A DNA stretch of 57,782 bases from Pseudomonas sp. IPO3778. GTDB taxonomy: Bacteria; Pseudomonadota; Gammaproteobacteria; Pseudomonadales; Pseudomonadaceae. The DNA lies in assembly GCF_013386825.1 (NCBI RefSeq), contig NZ_JACARC010000008.1, forward strand, positions 11,099 through 68,880, read 5' to 3'. Numbering within the stretch: position 1 is the stretch's first letter; every line of letters starts with the position of its first letter. This document shows positions 33,402-41,991 of this stretch, piece after piece. The notes beneath the pieces are model-generated. The model worked only from the letters and a program-made list of their open reading frames with translations, ran no database searches and was not told the origin of the DNA. The position numbers and the translations under genes were made by a program.

Positions 33402-33884
33402 TCACGCGGATGAGGTAGGAGCTTCCTCGGCGGCGGCCAGCCAGCCCGGAGCGGCCGGCTTGGTAGCGTCGGCAGGGAAATCAGTCACGGCTGGCCAGTC
33501 GCGCAAAGCCTGGCGATAAACCAATAGCGCCGAAAACTGGTCAGCGGTCAGCGTGGTGGCCGCGCCGGCCTCCACTTGGTCGCGATGTCGATCGACAAGC
33601 CACTGACTCACCGAAATTTCACCGTCTCGCCAGGCGCGCGCCGTGGCCGCTAGCTGCTCATCGCTGGGGACCGGGTCGGCATAGTCGGTGACGCTGGCCC
33701 CGGCCGCGATGTCGGCCAGGACCTGTTGATACACCTCAGGCGTGTCTTGCTCGGTGACATGGAACGGGTAGCCGTTGAGCGTGACGGTGTAGCTGTTGTC
33801 CTTCCGGCGCTGAATGTCCCCGACCTGGGCGGCTGGTGCCACCGGCTCGACGTATTCGGTTACCGCGTCTTCCTGCTTATCCAT
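33402..33884 (-). CDS. Tail fibre assembly chaperone
   Basis: A 160-residue protein. MDKQEDAVTEYVEPV is followed by a small beta-domain (YTVTLNGYPFHVTEQDTPEV) and a C-terminal domain (DEQLAATARAWRDGEISVSQ, TLTADQFSALLVYRQALRDW). The latter is the phage tail assembly chaperone family that helps fold tail-fibre tips. Its ATG overlaps the tail-fibre stop by one base (TAATG), as expected for a dedicated chaperone. Confidence 0.82.
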   Translation of the reverse strand: MDKQEDAVTEYVEPVAPAAQVGDIQRRKDNSYTVTLNGYPFHVTEQDTPEVYQQVLADIAAGASVTDYADPVPSDEQLAATARAWRDGEISVSQWLVDRHRDQVEAGAATTLTADQFSALLVYRQALRDWPAVTDFPADATKPAAPGWLAAAEEAPTSSA

Positions 33885-34864
33885 TACTGAATTCTCCAGG
33901 CAAAGCCTTGACTGTTGGAACTGCCCACCGCCATGCCTCCGGCAACAACACCCGCCGCGGCACCCAGGGCGGCGCCGCTCCCGTTGTAGTTCGTCACGTA
34001 GTACGCCCAAGTGCCGCCAGCGGGCACCACCGGACTACTGCCAGACAGCTGCACCCAGATACCGCTGGCAGGCTTGAGGAAGGTTGCCGCCGAGTGGCAC
34101 AACGAACCGTTTGACGTGACGTCGCCCGCGTCGACTTTGGCGTAGTTGCCGCTAGCGTCGCGCACCGCTACGCCTGAAGTCCCCCCGACATGCACCAGGG
34201 AGGTCGCCGTGACCGTCGTTTCAAACTTGATGCCCGACACCGCGCCAGCCCCGACGGTAGGGTTGGTGATGCGCACCCCGGCCGTAGAAACGCTTTGCCC
34301 GGCGGTGTTGATCACCACAAATCCATCGATCTGGCCGCCGCTGGTGTCCAGTTTCGTCGCCAGGGCCGTATTGATTTGCGTCGCGGTGTAGGTGTCAGAA
34401 ATACCGTAACCGGCGAGGGTCGTTGCCTCGTCCGCCTTCTTCTCGAGATAGGCGTCCACTTGTGAAGCTGTATAGGCATCTGTAATGCCATAACCGGCCA
34501 AAGTAGTTGCCTTGTCCGCCTTATTCTCGAGATAGGCGTCTACTTGTGAGTTTGTATAGGCATCTGTAATGCCATATCCGAAAATCGTTGTCGGCTTATT
34601 TCCAATACTCCCCCAGGATGAGTTCGACCCGGCGATTTTGGAGATTGCAAGAGCCAGTTGATTGTATTGCCCCTTCTCAGGCGTTATGCCGGCCGAGGAC
34701 AAGACATTCAACGTCTCCATCATCAGCGTATTCATGAATTCGGCGGTCAAGATCGTCGCCGAAGCCCCGGTGGCCGGATTGCCGTCGGTGAAGTATCCAG
34801 GTGGCCCGGCTGGAGTAGGAGCCGGAATAGCCGACACGGCCGTTGAGTTATCGATCTGAAACAT
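33884..34864 (-). CDS. Phage tail fibre protein
   Basis: Receptor-binding fibre of 326 residues. The N terminus (about 1-95) matches baseplate-attachment segments (GPPGYFTDGNPATGASATIL, NVLSSAGITPEKGQYNQLA). Three imperfect repeats of the type ATTLAGYGITDAYTASQVDA follow at about 95-175, probably a triple beta-helix or coiled shaft. The C terminus (GGTWAYYVTNYNGSGAALGA) is Gly-rich and likely binds the host. It is shorter than many fibres. It overlaps its chaperone gene downstream. Confidence 0.85.
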   Translation of the reverse strand: MFQIDNSTAVSAIPAPTPAGPPGYFTDGNPATGASATILTAEFMNTLMMETLNVLSSAGITPEKGQYNQLALAISKIAGSNSSWGSIGNKPTTIFGYGITDAYTNSQVDAYLENKADKATTLAGYGITDAYTASQVDAYLEKKADEATTLAGYGISDTYTATQINTALATKLDTSGGQIDGFVVINTAGQSVSTAGVRITNPTVGAGAVSGIKFETTVTATSLVHVGGTSGVAVRDASGNYAKVDAGDVTSNGSLCHSAATFLKPASGIWVQLSGSSPVVPAGGTWAYYVTNYNGSGAALGAAAGVVAGGMAVGSSNSQGFAWRIQ

Positions 34865-34872
34865 CTATGACC

Positions 34873-35469
34873 TCACGAATAATGGAACTGCAAAATGGTG
34901 TGCGCGGGCTTGGCCTGCGACAGCTCACACTCGAGCACTGCGTTACCCCACGAAGTGAGGGGTTCACCAGCGGCTGCCTGGCCGACCCGAAAGTGGTTGA
35001 TGGTGTTGAGCTGGCTGTTGATGGCCCAGGCAAAGAACCAATCCTCACCACCCAATTGCTGCCCGCAGACGCTTTGCCCGCAACGAAACGGGGCGTATTG
35101 CGTAACGGTCACGGTGTAGCCAAGGCCCTGGGCGAACGACTGGAAGAACTGAGCGGACTGTCCACCGCTGCTGGAAAATCGCGCAACCACCTGGTTCCGG
35201 CGCCCCTGAAAGGTCGGAGACATCCCGGCACAAGGATCGGGAAGCCCAAGCGTGGCTTCCCACTCGGGTAAAAAGTTGATGGTCGATGCGGGGAACAGGT
35301 CTTCAAGCAAATTCAACGCTGAGTCGCTTATCCGTGTGAACGTCGGCGCAAAACATGACACGGCCTGCGCCTGGACACTGCTTAAGTCTTTCGGCCAAAC
35401 GCGCCCGCGGGGCAACAGGCCAAGCAGCGCAGATGTGAAGTCGGCGTCGGTGAATGATGGTTTGGACAT
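34873..35469 (-). CDS. YmfQ/DUF2313-family tail protein (Mu gp48-like)
   Basis: A 198-residue baseplate-associated protein. Typical features are FTSALLGLLPRGRVWPKDLS at the start, DLFPASTINFLPEWEATLGL and the conserved pair RNQVVARFSSSGGQS. In Mu-like tails this protein follows gp47 and is thought to link the baseplate to the fibres. The gene lies five bases after the gp47-like stop. Confidence 0.82.
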   Translation of the reverse strand: MSKPSFTDADFTSALLGLLPRGRVWPKDLSSVQAQAVSCFAPTFTRISDSALNLLEDLFPASTINFLPEWEATLGLPDPCAGMSPTFQGRRNQVVARFSSSGGQSAQFFQSFAQGLGYTVTVTQYAPFRCGQSVCGQQLGGEDWFFAWAINSQLNTINHFRVGQAAAGEPLTSWGNAVLECELSQAKPAHTILQFHYS

Positions 35470-35474
35470 GGCAA

Positions 35475-36602
35475 TCAGCCGTAAGTAATGGTGCCAAGCG
35501 TTGGCAGGTGGCCGAGGGTGTTGGGGATGTTTGCCACAGGGGACGTGATTACAAACCCTTGTGTCCCCGCGATCGCTGAAATGGCTGCGCCCACATCCGA
35601 GATGTCGACAGATGAGCCATCGGCCAGCGGTGCGCCTTGGTCGAACAGAACTCCCGAAACTGCGGCTGCTACAGCGGCCCGGATTGCTGTTGATGCGCCA
35701 GTGAGCCCGGTGATCGTAAAAGCGATCGGCGCAGCAATCGGCGCGCAGTGGTAGACCATGGCGGTCACCGGCTGCTGGATGTAGACGCTGTTCGCGATGA
35801 TTAACTGATCGCCGGCGGCAAGATTTCCAGAAGTGGCTCGGTTGTCGCTCGAGGAGATGCCGTTTGTGCCTTGGGGAAAGCCACCATAAGCCGCGTTGGC
35901 GTCATCAAGCATCGAATACACCACCACGGTGCCGGCACCAAACCCGTTGGGCATGCACCATGCGCGAGTGACGCCTGAGACGCTCTCGGCCCAGGTCACA
36001 TAGTCGCTGTGAGATCCGCCATTGGGAGTGCTCTGGTAAGCCGCCAGCATGCGCCCGAAGAATGCCTCGTCTTCCTCCTGATCTGCGCCGCCGGTGATAA
36101 CGGCGGTAACCGCACCGGTGGATTGCACGCCGGTGACGGAAGTGCCCAAGGTCATCAGGCCGCCCACAGGGGTATTCCCTGCCTCTCCCGCCAAGTCCGC
36201 CACCACCGCCACCACCAGGGTTCCCCCAGGGCTGACAGTCGCTGACGCCTGCGTCGTGAACGTCTCAGAATCGCTTCGCACCACCTGAGTGCCTGCAGAA
36301 ACTATAACCCCGGGCGTACCTGGGAACGTAACGGCACCCGCCGCAACCGTCGGCGGTTTCGGGTAGACATTTTTCATGGCTCCCCAGGCATAGAGGTACT
36401 CGCCAGAGGCTGTATAGGGCACGCCCTGTTTAGCAATCCAGTCGAGGTAGCCATAGTTGAGATAAGCCAGCCCGGCGACAGCCTTGCCGGTGATCTGCAG
36501 GTTGGAAAAACGCAGCAGCCCATCGGCCGTCGGCAGGCCTGAGGTGATATCGGCGGCAACATTAGCGCGCAGATCAGTGAGCGTGGGTCTGGTATACGGC
36601 AT
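35475..36602 (-). CDS. Baseplate J-like protein (Mu gp47-like)
   Basis: A 375-residue baseplate wedge protein. Recognisable are YTRPTLTDLRANVAADITSG at the start, AAGAVTFPGTPGVIVSAGTQ, LAGEAGNTPVGGLMTLGTSV and EAFFGRMLAAYQSTPNGGSH followed by SDYVTWAESVSGVTRAW. These are the Baseplate_J family hallmarks. A hairpin with a T-run lies directly before its ribosome site (TGGAGTTT). Confidence 0.9.
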   Translation of the reverse strand: MPYTRPTLTDLRANVAADITSGLPTADGLLRFSNLQITGKAVAGLAYLNYGYLDWIAKQGVPYTASGEYLYAWGAMKNVYPKPPTVAAGAVTFPGTPGVIVSAGTQVVRSDSETFTTQASATVSPGGTLVVAVVADLAGEAGNTPVGGLMTLGTSVTGVQSTGAVTAVITGGADQEEDEAFFGRMLAAYQSTPNGGSHSDYVTWAESVSGVTRAWCMPNGFGAGTVVVYSMLDDANAAYGGFPQGTNGISSSDNRATSGNLAAGDQLIIANSVYIQQPVTAMVYHCAPIAAPIAFTITGLTGASTAIRAAVAAAVSGVLFDQGAPLADGSSVDISDVGAAISAIAGTQGFVITSPVANIPNTLGHLPTLGTITYG

Positions 36603-36620
36603 CGGCGGGAAACTCCAGGC

Positions 36621-36645
36621 AAAAAAATACCCGCTCAGGGCGGGT
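36621..36645 (-). terminator. Intra-operon hairpin before the gp47-like gene
   Basis: On the minus strand ACCCGC, a five-base loop and GCGGGT are followed by ATTTTTTTG, then TGGAGTTT as ribosome site. It would act as a terminator or attenuator between gp46 and gp47. Confidence 0.7.
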
Positions 36646-36662
36646 CGGCGGCCAGCAACAAA

Positions 36663-37106
36663 TCAAACCTGGCTCCACGCCCAGTTGAATTGGAGTGGAA
36701 CCACAGAACCGTCCTGACGCGTGATGGTGATAAGGCTGTTTAACTGGCTGCTACTCGCGATGGCGGTGGCCACGCTTACCCCCAGAGCCACTTGATCATC
36801 AATGAGCCACTTCAGTGCTTCCTCGATGTAAATCTTTGCGGTGTTGACCACGGCGGGAGTGAGTTTTGATCGATCCAGCAGCCACAGCCTGGAGCCAATC
36901 AGGACGTCCTCACCAGCATCCCCCCACCAGCCACGGAGGTCATTTCCGCCATCCGGAGGAACGTCGTCGTCATTGGCCTGGCGGTCGGTGAATAAACTGA
37001 TCAACACAGCACTGGTCAGGTCATCACCGCTCGCCAGCGCGCCCCCACTGATCGACCAATCGCCATTGCCCGTACTCGAGATCCAGGTGGTGCTGATGTC
37101 GGTCAT
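36663..37106 (-). CDS. Mu gp46-like baseplate protein (GpW-type wedge)
   Basis: A 147-residue protein of the phage GP46 family. It starts MTDISTTWISSTGNGDWSIS, with FTDRQANDDDVPPDGGNDLR, GWWGDAGEDVLIGSRLWLLD and a C-terminal helix domain (YIEEALKWLIDDQVALGVSV). Its ATG at 37106 overlaps the gp45-like stop by four bases (ATGA). It forms part of the baseplate wedge together with gp47. Confidence 0.88.
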   Translation of the reverse strand: MTDISTTWISSTGNGDWSISGGALASGDDLTSAVLISLFTDRQANDDDVPPDGGNDLRGWWGDAGEDVLIGSRLWLLDRSKLTPAVVNTAKIYIEEALKWLIDDQVALGVSVATAIASSSQLNSLITITRQDGSVVPLQFNWAWSQV

Positions 37107-37687
37107 TGTTGAGGGCTCGGCGTGACGGTGCCAGGACCGTTGGTGTGCTGATTGAACAGCGCCCGATCGGCAGCCATGCTGCGCACGCCATCGCTGACCT
37201 GGCCGGCAACCTGAAGGTCGCCGCTGCACTTGACCAGCGGGGTCACAAAATTGATTTCATCCGCGGCGTTAATTGTGACCTGGGTGGCGTTGTTGATCGT
37301 GACCGGAGAGTTCTTGGCCTCGATGACAATCCCTCCATCCTGGGTCAGGTAAACCGACTTACCCGCCAGGTCGTAGAGCATGGACTCGCCAGCCAAAAGG
37401 TTGACCGGCCGACTCGCCTGGTGACCGGTGGCCACGACAACGCCCTTGGAACGGTCGCCGCCCAAAAACACCACGAGCACGTCGGAACCGTCGGGTGGCA
37501 CGGAGGTAAAGCCAAACTCAGCGATACGCGGGGTATCGTCCCGCGTTTCTGAGTCGTTGAGCTTCACCTGCAGCAGCTGTGCCGTCTTGCCGTCATTGGC
37601 AAAGGACACCCTCGCCCACCCAGCCAGAAGCTGAATACGGCGCTGGAGCCCTTGAAGCACGCTCGGTGTATCAACTCTGCTACCCAT
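37103..37687 (-). CDS. Baseplate spike/assembly protein V (Mu gp45-like)
   Basis: A 194-residue membrane-piercing spike protein. The N-terminal OB-fold region includes ETRDDTPRIAEFGFTSVPPD and GSDVLVVFLGGDRSKGVVVA. The C-terminal part (GGIVIEAKNSPVTINNATQV) is a beta-helix. The ATG at 37687 (MGSRVDTPS) overlaps the gp44-like stop by eight bases. A trimer is expected at the tail tip. Confidence 0.85.
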   Translation of the reverse strand: MGSRVDTPSVLQGLQRRIQLLAGWARVSFANDGKTAQLLQVKLNDSETRDDTPRIAEFGFTSVPPDGSDVLVVFLGGDRSKGVVVATGHQASRPVNLLAGESMLYDLAGKSVYLTQDGGIVIEAKNSPVTINNATQVTINAADEINFVTPLVKCSGDLQVAGQVSDGVRSMAADRALFNQHTNGPGTVTPSPQQ

Positions 37688-38783
37688 AATGCCCCTGTGG
37701 AACGTCACCCCAGAGCGGGGTTAGGTTGAGTGGTTGCGGCGTAAAGGCGGCGGGCGCCATCAACGTGAGCTCGGCAGTTGTGCCGGAGTCGTCATTCCGC
37801 AGAAAGGTGACCTCGCTAATCAACAGCACTGCCGAAGGAAGCTTCAGCCGCGGAAGCGAAACCGGCACCAAAGTATTCGGCTCCCACAAAGAGCCCGATA
37901 AGTCTCGCCAACTATCTACAACCACCTTAACGACCCTAGATCTTCCAAATCTGCGGGCCGACTCCCACACCGCGCGTTTCTCGGCGATATCGAGTCCCAT
38001 ACTTCCGCTCTCGGCAATAATCACCATTCGTCGATGACGTTTGACGTTTATGTCTGCCGCAGAATACTTAAGATTCCCAGCGGCTCCGACATCCATAAAC
38101 AAATCAGTAGACTGCAAATACACGTCATACGCTGAGTAGTTCAGGTCAGCTGAATAATCTATATAGGCTCGCTGAACATTCATTCCTTCAGCAATACCGC
38201 TATCCAGTTGGCGAGTTCCAACTTGGGATAAAAACAAGCTGCCATCAGGTAAATCATAGGCCAGCACTGCCGAAAATCTGGACATACGCTCGATGATATC
38301 GAACGGACTTTCTCCAAGCATAATGTTGGTCTGCGGGATGATAGGCAGCAAGAACGATGAAACGTTGGTTGCTACAGCTATCCCTTCCGGAGCTCCGTCA
38401 GGCCTTGTTGGCCCGTACACAGCAGCGAGCTTCTGTGCGACCTCCAGGACAGTCGCATTGCTAATTTGACCGCCAGCCCACTCCGCGGCGCAGTCAACGA
38501 GATCCGAGCATTTCGAGCGGCCGTTGATTTGGATGGAGTGATCACTTGGCCCGATAGAGGGCACGTAGTGGTCGATATAACCCGTGACCACAGGTTCATC
38601 GCCAAGGCTTACCAGACAAACACTGCCTGGTTCAAGGAGGATATTATCCAGCTCGCCCGGGTAGAACTCCGTCATACCAATACTGAAGTCACTAGGAAGC
38701 CTTTCAATGCCGCGCGTCACACGTACGTCGGTCCATCCGCTGATGGTCAAATCACCTGAGGTTATGGTTAGATCGTCAGACAT
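37680..38783 (-). CDS. Mu gp44-like baseplate hub protein
   Basis: A 367-residue hub protein (Mu gpP, T4 gp27-like fold). It begins MSDDLTITSGDLTISGWTDV and contains GYIDHYVPSIGPSDHSIQIN, followed by GRSKCSDLVDC, a strongly conserved segment in this family. The ATG at 38783 follows GAGGT. A cargo gene on the opposite strand and a regulatory island separate it from the gp43-like gene, with which it is usually contiguous. AT content rises in its first half. Confidence 0.88.
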   Translation of the reverse strand: MSDDLTITSGDLTISGWTDVRVTRGIERLPSDFSIGMTEFYPGELDNILLEPGSVCLVSLGDEPVVTGYIDHYVPSIGPSDHSIQINGRSKCSDLVDCAAEWAGGQISNATVLEVAQKLAAVYGPTRPDGAPEGIAVATNVSSFLLPIIPQTNIMLGESPFDIIERMSRFSAVLAYDLPDGSLFLSQVGTRQLDSGIAEGMNVQRAYIDYSADLNYSAYDVYLQSTDLFMDVGAAGNLKYSAADINVKRHRRMVIIAESGSMGLDIAEKRAVWESARRFGRSRVVKVVVDSWRDLSGSLWEPNTLVPVSLPRLKLPSAVLLISEVTFLRNDDSGTTAELTLMAPAAFTPQPLNLTPLWGDVPQGHYG

Positions 38784-38822
38784 CAACAAGCACCTCGAAG
38801 CATAAGTAAATGGAGCATTTTC

Positions 38823-39350
38823 TTGAAAACCTGCCTTTTAGCTGCACTCCTGATGTCCGCGTCATACTCAGGTTTTTCAGCTGCTGACGACCTTTATATG
38901 GAAAGAAAGGGCGCGCCAGCTGTGACTACCTGTAATAACGCTGATGCATTAGCTACCGTAGCAGAGATAAGACAAAACAATATGACCTCTAGGGTTGATG
39001 AACTTAGAGAAATAGAGCTCACATCTAAGTGCTACACCGGAATGATGGGTGATGCTTCGTACACAATCCTAGACATCCAAAAAATCACAAAAAACGGTAA
39101 AACCTACAATATTACACACATATCCAGAACCACCATGAAAAGTGACCGTTACATTCTCTCCGAAGACTTGACCCCTTACGTGGACCCAACAAAATTTACG
39201 CTCGATACAAGTTGCAACCCAAACTCAATCGGCGGCCAGGTCAATCGAATGGAGGCCGACAAAGACGGTCGGCTCTACCTTAAAAAGTATATGGTCACTT
39301 CCAAATGCGTTAATGGTAAGAACACAGCAGTCTGGAAACCCCTGAATTGA
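38823..39350 (+). CDS. Exported cargo (moron) protein in the tail operon
   Basis: A 175-residue protein on the strand opposite to the phage late genes. It has a signal peptide (KTCLLAALLMSASYSGFSAA) and several cysteines in the mature part (TTCNNADALATVAEIRQNN, SKCYTGMMGD, DTSCNPNSIG, SKCVNG). The start is TTG at 38823 with a GGAG site. Base composition is far more AT-rich than its surroundings and its orientation is reversed, as expected for a moron expressed from the lysogen. No family recognised; it probably acts in the periplasm or outside the cell. Confidence 0.65.
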   Translation: MKTCLLAALLMSASYSGFSAADDLYMERKGAPAVTTCNNADALATVAEIRQNNMTSRVDELREIELTSKCYTGMMGDASYTILDIQKITKNGKTYNITHISRTTMKSDRYILSEDLTPYVDPTKFTLDTSCNPNSIGGQVNRMEADKDGRLYLKKYMVTSKCVNGKNTAVWKPLN

Positions 39351-39362
39351 TCCAGAGGTAAC

Positions 39363-40082
39363 TCACAGCATCTTCCGCAATCGCTCAACTGCGGCCTGGT
39401 TGTAGTGGAACGTTTCCACCTGCTTGCTGCTGTACCGAGACTTGTCCAAGCGAAACTCGCCGTATTGCTCGGTCTTCATCTCATTCTGATTTGCCAGCTT
39501 TCCGATCCGGTTGGCCGAAACCCCAAGCAGAGCACCGACCTCTCCGGCCAGCATCAGGTGCTCTTCGACCTTTGGTAGCGGAATCAGGCGCTGACCGAAA
39601 GCGAGCTCGCTGATGTGACTCAGTAAGGCTTGCTTGCTGGTGTCCCCCAAATTTGGAAGGTGGGCCAGGGCAAGCTTGCCAAACTCTACCGCTGAATCAT
39701 TGGCCGGCGGTGGCATGGCCCTCGGATTTACGGCGTGCCCGTCGTTCCAGTATTGCCAGAGGGCGTCGTCGCACTCGTCCTGGAACTCTTCAATCTTTTT
39801 CCGAGACTCGGGATTCTTCATTCTGGCCGGCTCTAAGGTGCCCAACCATCCAGGGAGCTTCCTCAGCGGGATGCAGATTGACTCCTGCTCACCTCCCGCT
39901 GAAGGGGTTGCTATGACAGCAACACCATATCGGCGTTTCGAGGCATTCAGCTTTCTGGACTGATAGGACCAGTCAATACCCATGCCCTCGACCATCGGCC
40001 GCATCGGCACATATGGCTGCCCTTCATGATCGACAAGCTGGAGGTTCACCCCATGAAACGGAACGGTCATCAGGGCGTTCAT
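39363..40082 (-). CDS. Phage antirepressor (P22_AR_N type)
   Basis: A 239-residue protein. The N-terminal P22 antirepressor domain is plain: VPFHGVNLQLVDHEGQPYVP, RPMVEGMGIDWSYQSRKLNA and PGWLGTLEPARMKNPESRKK. The C-terminal half has a helix-turn-helix-like stretch (EVGALLGVSANRIGKLANQN). Such proteins bind and inactivate phage repressors. The ATG overlaps the stop of the Bro-N gene by four bases, so the two are coupled. Confidence 0.82.
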   Translation of the reverse strand: MNALMTVPFHGVNLQLVDHEGQPYVPMRPMVEGMGIDWSYQSRKLNASKRRYGVAVIATPSAGGEQESICIPLRKLPGWLGTLEPARMKNPESRKKIEEFQDECDDALWQYWNDGHAVNPRAMPPPANDSAVEFGKLALAHLPNLGDTSKQALLSHISELAFGQRLIPLPKVEEHLMLAGEVGALLGVSANRIGKLANQNEMKTEQYGEFRLDKSRYSSKQVETFHYNQAAVERLRKML

Positions 40083-41014
40083 GCTGCACCTTCCATGCTC
40101 ACCGAGTAACGATGAGGCTCTTCAGCAGCCCGAGTGATTCCATGGATTCTTGCCAACAGATCCCCCACCTTGTTGCGGAGCGTGCGCACCTCCCACCATG
40201 CGCCTTCAACCTCATATCCGGCACGAGACAGTTCAGAAAGAATCAATTCGCATGGAGAGCTGAAGGCTTCGCGCAGGTCGCTCAGGCTGACGTCCAGCCA
40301 TGCATTACCACCACCTAGAGGCTTCAGCATGCCTTCCCTTCGGGCAGCCAACGACTCGACTGGGAAATGGATATTTAGGTGGCGATCCGGCTTCTGCTTC
40401 GGCAACCATTCGCCCTCCAAGGCGTATGCAGCGATGAAGTTGCAGGCCTGCTCGAACTGACCTGCCGGAATCAGCTCGGTGCGTGGAACATTGAAGCGCG
40501 TGTGCAGGCGGCTGTGCATGGTCAGTGCGAAGCTCTGATATTTGTCCAGCGGAATCACTTTCGCTTTATCGCGGATCAGCCCCTTGATGACGTTCAGCTC
40601 GCTCATGCCGATCAGCTCATCCATAAGAGTGGACATCTTGCCGAGGTCCTCATAGCGACCATGCTTGCGGATCGCTGGAAGGACTTCAGCGGTCACCCAC
40701 TTTTTGAAACGCTTGGCTTCGGCCTTGCGGCTTTTGAAGATCAGCGCATAAAGCCCTGACTCATTCACGATCAGCATTTCCTGCGCGCCGTAGGGGGTAT
40801 TGACAGTGGCAATACCCTTCTCGTCTTCGTCCAGGCCGTCAGTTTCACGGTCCGCACGACCGTTCACGGCGAGAGATACGTTGGCGATTGCGAGAGATGC
40901 GCAGAGGTCTGCGGCTACGAACCACGGCTGATCATCAATCAGCAACGTGCGCACCTGCTGTTTGCCGAAATTGAACGGGATGACATTCGAAACGGTTGTG
41001 CTAATATCGCTCAT
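40079..41014 (-). CDS. Bro-N domain antirepressor
   Basis: Residues about 10-100 form a Bro-N domain: NVIPFNFGKQQVRTLLIDDQ, PWFVAADLCASLAIAN, VNESGLYALIFKSRKAEAKR and FKKWVTAEVLPAIRKHGRYE. The C-terminal part is helical with no match I know. Bro-N proteins bind DNA and often act as antirepressors. The start is uncertain: ATG at 41014 gives the usual family N terminus, but an ATG at 41110 has a good AAGGAG site within the Arc-like gene and would add 32 residues. It is coupled to the second antirepressor. Confidence 0.78.
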   Translation of the reverse strand: MSDISTTVSNVIPFNFGKQQVRTLLIDDQPWFVAADLCASLAIANVSLAVNGRADRETDGLDEDEKGIATVNTPYGAQEMLIVNESGLYALIFKSRKAEAKRFKKWVTAEVLPAIRKHGRYEDLGKMSTLMDELIGMSELNVIKGLIRDKAKVIPLDKYQSFALTMHSRLHTRFNVPRTELIPAGQFEQACNFIAAYALEGEWLPKQKPDRHLNIHFPVESLAARREGMLKPLGGGNAWLDVSLSDLREAFSSPCELILSELSRAGYEVEGAWWEVRTLRNKVGDLLARIHGITRAAEEPHRYSVSMEGAA

Positions 41015-41084
41015 GGCGATTTCTTCTCCGAAGTTGATCTCGTTTCCAGAAGCCTCAGTGTTCCCGCACTGGGGTTTCTTCGTT

Positions 41085-41261
41085 TTAGGCGCTTGCCTTT
41101 TCTCCAGCATCCTCTATCTCCTTCAGCTTCTTCAGCTTATAAAGCACCTCGCCAGTGAACGAGCGCACTGCCTGCTGCGCACCAGACTCCAGCCACTCCA
41201 ACACTTCTGTGGGAAATTTTATCCCTCGAACCTTACCTTCTTGCCCCTTTGGTCTAGCCAT
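41085..41261 (-). CDS. Arc-like small DNA-binding protein (58 aa)
   Basis: MARPKGQEGKVRGIKFPTEV is followed by LEWLESGAQQAVRSFTGEVL and a Lys/Glu-rich C-terminal helix. A beta strand (KVRGIKFP) then two helices is the ribbon-helix-helix layout of Arc/TraY repressors. The 3' end overlaps the possible upstream start of the Bro-N gene. It is divergent from the XRE regulator gene across about 145 bases, which probably holds their shared operator. Confidence 0.65.
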   Translation of the reverse strand: MARPKGQEGKVRGIKFPTEVLEWLESGAQQAVRSFTGEVLYKLKKLKEIEDAGEKASA

Positions 41262-41407
41262 TTATACCGCTCCACGTGCCTGACTTTAAAAAAGCATACA
41301 ACTCAATATAAATCATGTAAACGCATTTTTAAGCAATATTTGAAAATTACTGCTGCGCACCTCATTATTCTTTCGCAATTCCTCCAGCACATCCGTGAGT
41401 CGCACAC

Positions 41408-41866
41408 ATGAGCTTTGCCTCCAACCTCCAGTTCCATCGTATGAAATCGGGCATGAATCAAAATCAGCTCGCAGAAGCTGTGGGGATAACGGCATCTCAA
41501 ATTTCACGTTATGAAAATGGACTCGCTCATCCAAGAGTCGCCATGGCTCACAAGATTTCCGAAGCGCTTGGAGTTCCATTTGAGTTACTAACAGCTCATA
41601 TAGATCTCGGCGGAAAGCCGAAGAACAGAAAAAATACGGGCCGCACTAAGCTTGAAGTGAAAGTGAGGAACGACGGAGACGTATCCACCCATCTGTCGCT
41701 GATGGATGAGGCCAGTCTGAGTCAGGCGATACAGGAGTTTCTTGATGACTACGTCCAAGAGGTGCTCGAGGATGAACCCCGTCTGCAGGAAGCCATTCGT
41801 ACCTACAGGCTTGCTGAGGTCAAACTCCTGTTTGTCGGCAACCCAGAGGATGGCCCCGACAACTGA
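41408..41866 (+). CDS. XRE-family phage regulator
   Basis: A 152-residue protein with an N-terminal Cro/CI-type helix-turn-helix (FHRMKSGMNQNQLAEAVGIT, ASQISRYENGLAHPRV, KISEALGVPFELLT). The C-terminal acidic tail (IQEFLDDYVQEVLEDEPRLQ) lacks the CI autocleavage domain. It is transcribed away from the antirepressor genes, so it probably represses the Arc-like/antirepressor unit and is itself countered by it. This is inference from arrangement. Confidence 0.82.
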   Translation: MSFASNLQFHRMKSGMNQNQLAEAVGITASQISRYENGLAHPRVAMAHKISEALGVPFELLTAHIDLGGKPKNRKNTGRTKLEVKVRNDGDVSTHLSLMDEASLSQAIQEFLDDYVQEVLEDEPRLQEAIRTYRLAEVKLLFVGNPEDGPDN

Positions 41867-41991
41867 TCCCAGATAGGGCTCGTGCCCGATAATTTAGGGT
41901 CCTTTGAATTCCCGGCCCGCCAGGCTTTTTCGTGCCTGCGTAAATCCTCTTAATACCCACCCATATCAACTACTGGACGCTGTCAGTCCGG

